From Datisca glomerata (lineage: Eukaryota > Streptophyta > Magnoliopsida > Cucurbitales > Datiscaceae), in NCBI GenBank assembly GCA_003255025.1, contig QANY01013250.1, positions 1,907,023 through 1,971,022 on the forward strand: a DNA stretch of 64,000 bases. Reading direction: 5' to 3'. The notes beneath the pieces are model-generated. The model ran no database searches. It saw nothing but the letters and a program-made list of their open reading frames with translations, and was not told the origin of the DNA. This document shows positions 61,101 to 64,000 of the stretch, one piece after another. How positions within the stretch are numbered: the first letter of the stretch is position 1; every line of letters begins with the position of its first letter. Both the position numbers and the translations under genes were made by a program.

Positions 61101-62100
61101 ATATGATAGTGGTTTTCTTAGTTCTTTATGTTGATGATATTCTACTCATTGGAAATTATGTAAAAACTTTATCAAATGTAAAGAAGTGGTTAGTTGAGAA
61201 ATTTCAAATGAAATAATTGGGTGAAGCGAGCTATGTTTTAGGCATCCAAATCCTCAGTGATAGAAAAAACAAGTTATTGGCACTTTCATAGGCATCTTAT
61301 ATTGATAAAGTGCTGGAGAGATTCTCTAATGGAGAATTTAAGAAAGGTCAACAATCGACCACACATGGAATTGTCCTCTCCAAGAAACAATTTCCTAAGA
61401 CACCTCAGATACGAGAAAGGTTCCCTATGCTTCAGCAGTTGGAAGTCTCATGTATGTCATGTTGTGTACGAGACCGGACATCTGTTATGCAGTGGGAATT
61501 GTCAGTCGTTATCAATCAAATCCAGGTTTAGAATGTTTGCGGTAAAGCACATTCTTAAGTATCTTAGTAGAACGAGAAATTATATGCTTGTTTATTCAGG
61601 TGGAGACCTGATCCCCACTGCATATACTAATTCTCATTTTCAATTAGATAGAGACAGTCGAAAGTTGACATCTGGATCAGTATTCACCCTAGGTGGATGA
61701 GTTGTAGTCTGGAGAAGTATTAAATAATCTAGTATTATAGATTTCACTATGGAAGCCGAATATATAGCGGCTTGTGAAGCTGCGAAAAAGACGGATGGCT
61801 CAAAACGTTCTGTTATGATTTGGAAGTAGTTTCAGATATGGACAAGCCACTGATCCTGTATTGTGATAACAGTGGGGCGGTAGGAAATTCCAAGGAAGCG
61901 AGGAGTCAAAAGAGGGGCAAGCACATATAGAGGAAATATCATCTTGTAAGAGAAATTTGAGGGTCACATGTATCGAAGGGATGTGACTGTCATGATGATA
62001 GCATCTGTATAGAACCTGACTGATCCTTTTACAAATACACTTCCTACAAAGTCATTTGAGAGTCATGTGCGTAACATAGGATTAAGAGAGAACATTTGTT
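58136..62100 (+). pseudogene. Copia element F gag-pol, stop-bearing
   Basis: Gag starts MSTMSNPVTALLALEKLNGD at 58136. From there to 59872 all recognisable text stays in one frame, broken only by stops at 58457, 58910, 59450 and 59870. Order: Gag helices; zinc knuckle CFHYGVEGHWKRNC with Tyr in place of the second Cys (58925-58927); protease region with the family's DSGA site degraded (NSRVTDHVCSS, 59051 on); pre-integrase LWHLRLGHINLDRLNML; integrase FKLIHSDVYGPINIQARCGY and FVTFIDDYSRYGYSYLM; integrase end WGYAVDTVNYILNAV, in another frame (60024-60563); RT MDVKTAFLNGSVEESIYMMQ, then YVDDILLIGN with both catalytic Asp residues (61127-61138); RNase H pieces to about 62000. Not expressed as a whole, but young enough to read end to end. 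Confidence 0.9.
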
Positions 62101-62118
62101 TTAGGGCAAGTGGGAGAT

Positions 62119-64000
62119 TGTTGGGGGTTATGCCCTCAAACATGTGTATTGATATTTTTTATATGAAATTTAAAGAGAATTACATTTTTCTTATAATTAT
62201 TTTTTTAAATTATTGCTAAATAATTTATATAAATATATGAAAACTCCATATTCATTAATGAGGCTATGATCTTGTATTAGCACGAGATGATTAAGATCAT
62301 ATATAATGAATAAAATTATCAGCAACATATTAAAGTGTGGGATCTTTAATGAATGGTTAATACTACGGTTCACTAAGCATTATGAATGCGTGTGATTAGA
62401 TCCAGATCATTGATGTAGATAGACATCTTCGTGAAGATACTTTATGTAATGAGAGTATATATGACAGGACCGGTGTGAATTAATATATTTATTAACATGT
62501 CGTTTATCATAAAAATTTAATACACATCAATTTGATGATCATATGTAGGTCAATATGAATCTTGAGTAGTCATGAACTCCTATGCATGTCTACTAGATCT
62601 TTTGATTCTCGTTAATGTCTGTTTGTTAATCAGGCTAGTGACTTTTATTTTGGAGATTCAGTGATGTGGATGGCTGGGGACATGATCATACAAGATTTAG
62701 AAGCTAAGTTTTCCTAATGGATCGTATATTGGTTCCCTTAAATGTGAATTCTAGAACTGAATGGCTATTGAGCTCAAATTTATAATAAGATTATAAATTA
62801 ACCATTCACTAGTGGATTAATGGTACTTAATGATCAAGAGATAATTAAGAGGGTAAAATGGTAATTTTGACCATTTTTAATTTACGAACCAATAATTGAA
62901 GGATATAAATACATGAAATGATTATGTCAGTGTACTACATGAGAATACTCTGTAAATACATTCTATAATCTCTAAAAGTGTAATTCTATATTTATAGTGG
63001 AGTAATAATGAAATTAATAAATAAGATTATTTAATTAAAGAGTTTAATTAATAATCTGATTTATTGGAGTTTAGGATTATAGGTTCATAGTCCCCAAATC
63101 ACCTCTATACTACGTTGTCTAGGGTGTGAGTATTTCAGGACATGAGAAAATGACTAACTTGCAAAAAAAAAAATTATTCTCGCGCAAGTACATAATTATG
63201 AGATAATTATGTGTGATTAATTAATTAAAATTTATTTAATTAAATTTTTTATATATTTAAATATAATTTTCTGAAACTATATATATATAATTATCGATTT
63301 TTTTAACTATTGATGTATGAGACAAAATATCTAATTTGATAGAATTAATGGATATCTAGATAAATATCTGATTAAAATAAATATTTAATTCGCAGTAATT
63401 GCAACGTGTCAGTCACTCATAAGATATCAGAAATTGATTATTTCTATAATTGATAATTTTATAATTAAATATTATTTCAGTTTATCCCTAAAAATCTAAC
63501 ACGCCATTATCTTGAATATATACAAATATTATTCTTATGGCTTAGGTTGTTCTTGAAAGAAGAAGAGGGAATATGTTGATCAGATCATGAGTTCGTCGAT
63601 CAATAGTTGAATTGAGAACTTGATTGGTGTCAGAAAGATTTTATTATGTGATTAAACGTTAATCAAATCTCTAAAAGAATAATCATTGCTTTCTTTTAGA
63701 GAATCGTCTCACTAAATTCATTCTCAGTAAATCTCTAGATCTCATGTGTTGAGAACATCTAGAGACAAAATGTCTTATAATATTCTACGTGACCACACAC
63801 GTACTAGTACGTTAAGGATTGACTTGGAAGATCTTGGTGTGGATTTCGGAGTCTACTGATCATTGAAACGATTTCGTGGGAACGAAGGATCGATCAGTTT
63901 TTGCAAGGACATTTGATATAGACTACAAGAGGTATATGATTTCTAACCTTTTATGTTGTAGATTTAACATATAAATATATAATGGATCGTGACTAATTGA
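62119..64000 (+). repeat. 3' LTR of Copia element F, cut by the window edge
   Basis: Preceded by CAAGTGGGAGA; starts TGTTGGGGGTTATGCCCTC. It aligns with the LTRs at 47813 and 52922 but lacks the hairpin cluster: after 63410 it passes into unrelated AT-rich text and then rejoins near 63480. Confidence 0.9.

Larger units (their letters stand above)
55975..64000 (+). mobile_element. Copia element F (runs off right edge)
   Basis: Truncated 5' LTR, primer-binding site, 2-kb leader, nearly full-length but stop-bearing gag-pol, purine tract and 3' LTR from 62119 to beyond the window. It is the best preserved member of the family that also includes A, D and the inverted fragment. Confidence 0.88.

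Overview
This is nuclear DNA from a eudicot plant. It is AT-rich, its genes have short GT-AG introns, and it is dense in decayed retrotransposons and Mutator-type DNA transposons. A cucurbit-like source is a guess from the style of the Copia and Ulp1-carrying Mutator elements; the sequence does not prove it. Only two host genes look intact: the 5' half of an NPC1-type sterol transporter gene (minus strand, running off the left edge) and a complete six-exon RLCK-VII (PBL/APK1-type) protein kinase gene (minus strand, 34533-36823). Everything else that codes is transposon-derived or pseudogenic.

Layout. 1-3540: NPC1 exons and promoter. 3541-13700: mostly empty AT-rich DNA with a 28-bp tandem repeat holding the window's single N, an Ogre/Tat-like LTR/PBS scrap, an antisense L1 LINE relic and an LTR-like promoter scrap. 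13713-14502: a candidate 790-bp MITE. 15890-16317: an intron-containing, stop-bearing fragment of ribosomal protein S6. 16845-18560: arrays of a palindromic CATCGTGTAG / CTACACGATG repeat plus repeated transposon-end motifs. 19560-33935: one plus-strand L1 LINE split by two nested insertions, namely a decayed Mutator-like element (about 22160-27975) with a plus-strand Ulp1 (C48) protease relic, minus-strand MuDR transposase ends and more palindromic arrays, and a non-coding LARD-like LTR element (28819-33548) with a 5-bp GCAAT target duplication. 34533-36823: the kinase gene. 40727-41085: a hAT-type MITE. 41850-64000: a stack of Copia elements comprising at least four lineages or copies, an inverted LTR fragment, a solo LTR with target duplication TAAAT that itself carries a second hAT MITE, and a large Copia element running off the right edge.

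The most unusual content is the palindromic repeat family, which has a 42/84-bp period and is found only in and beside the Ulp1-bearing Mutator-like material. Next come the layered insertion history inside the LINE and the inverted LTR whose exact TG terminus abuts the leader of a sister element. I saw no tRNA, rRNA or CRISPR locus.
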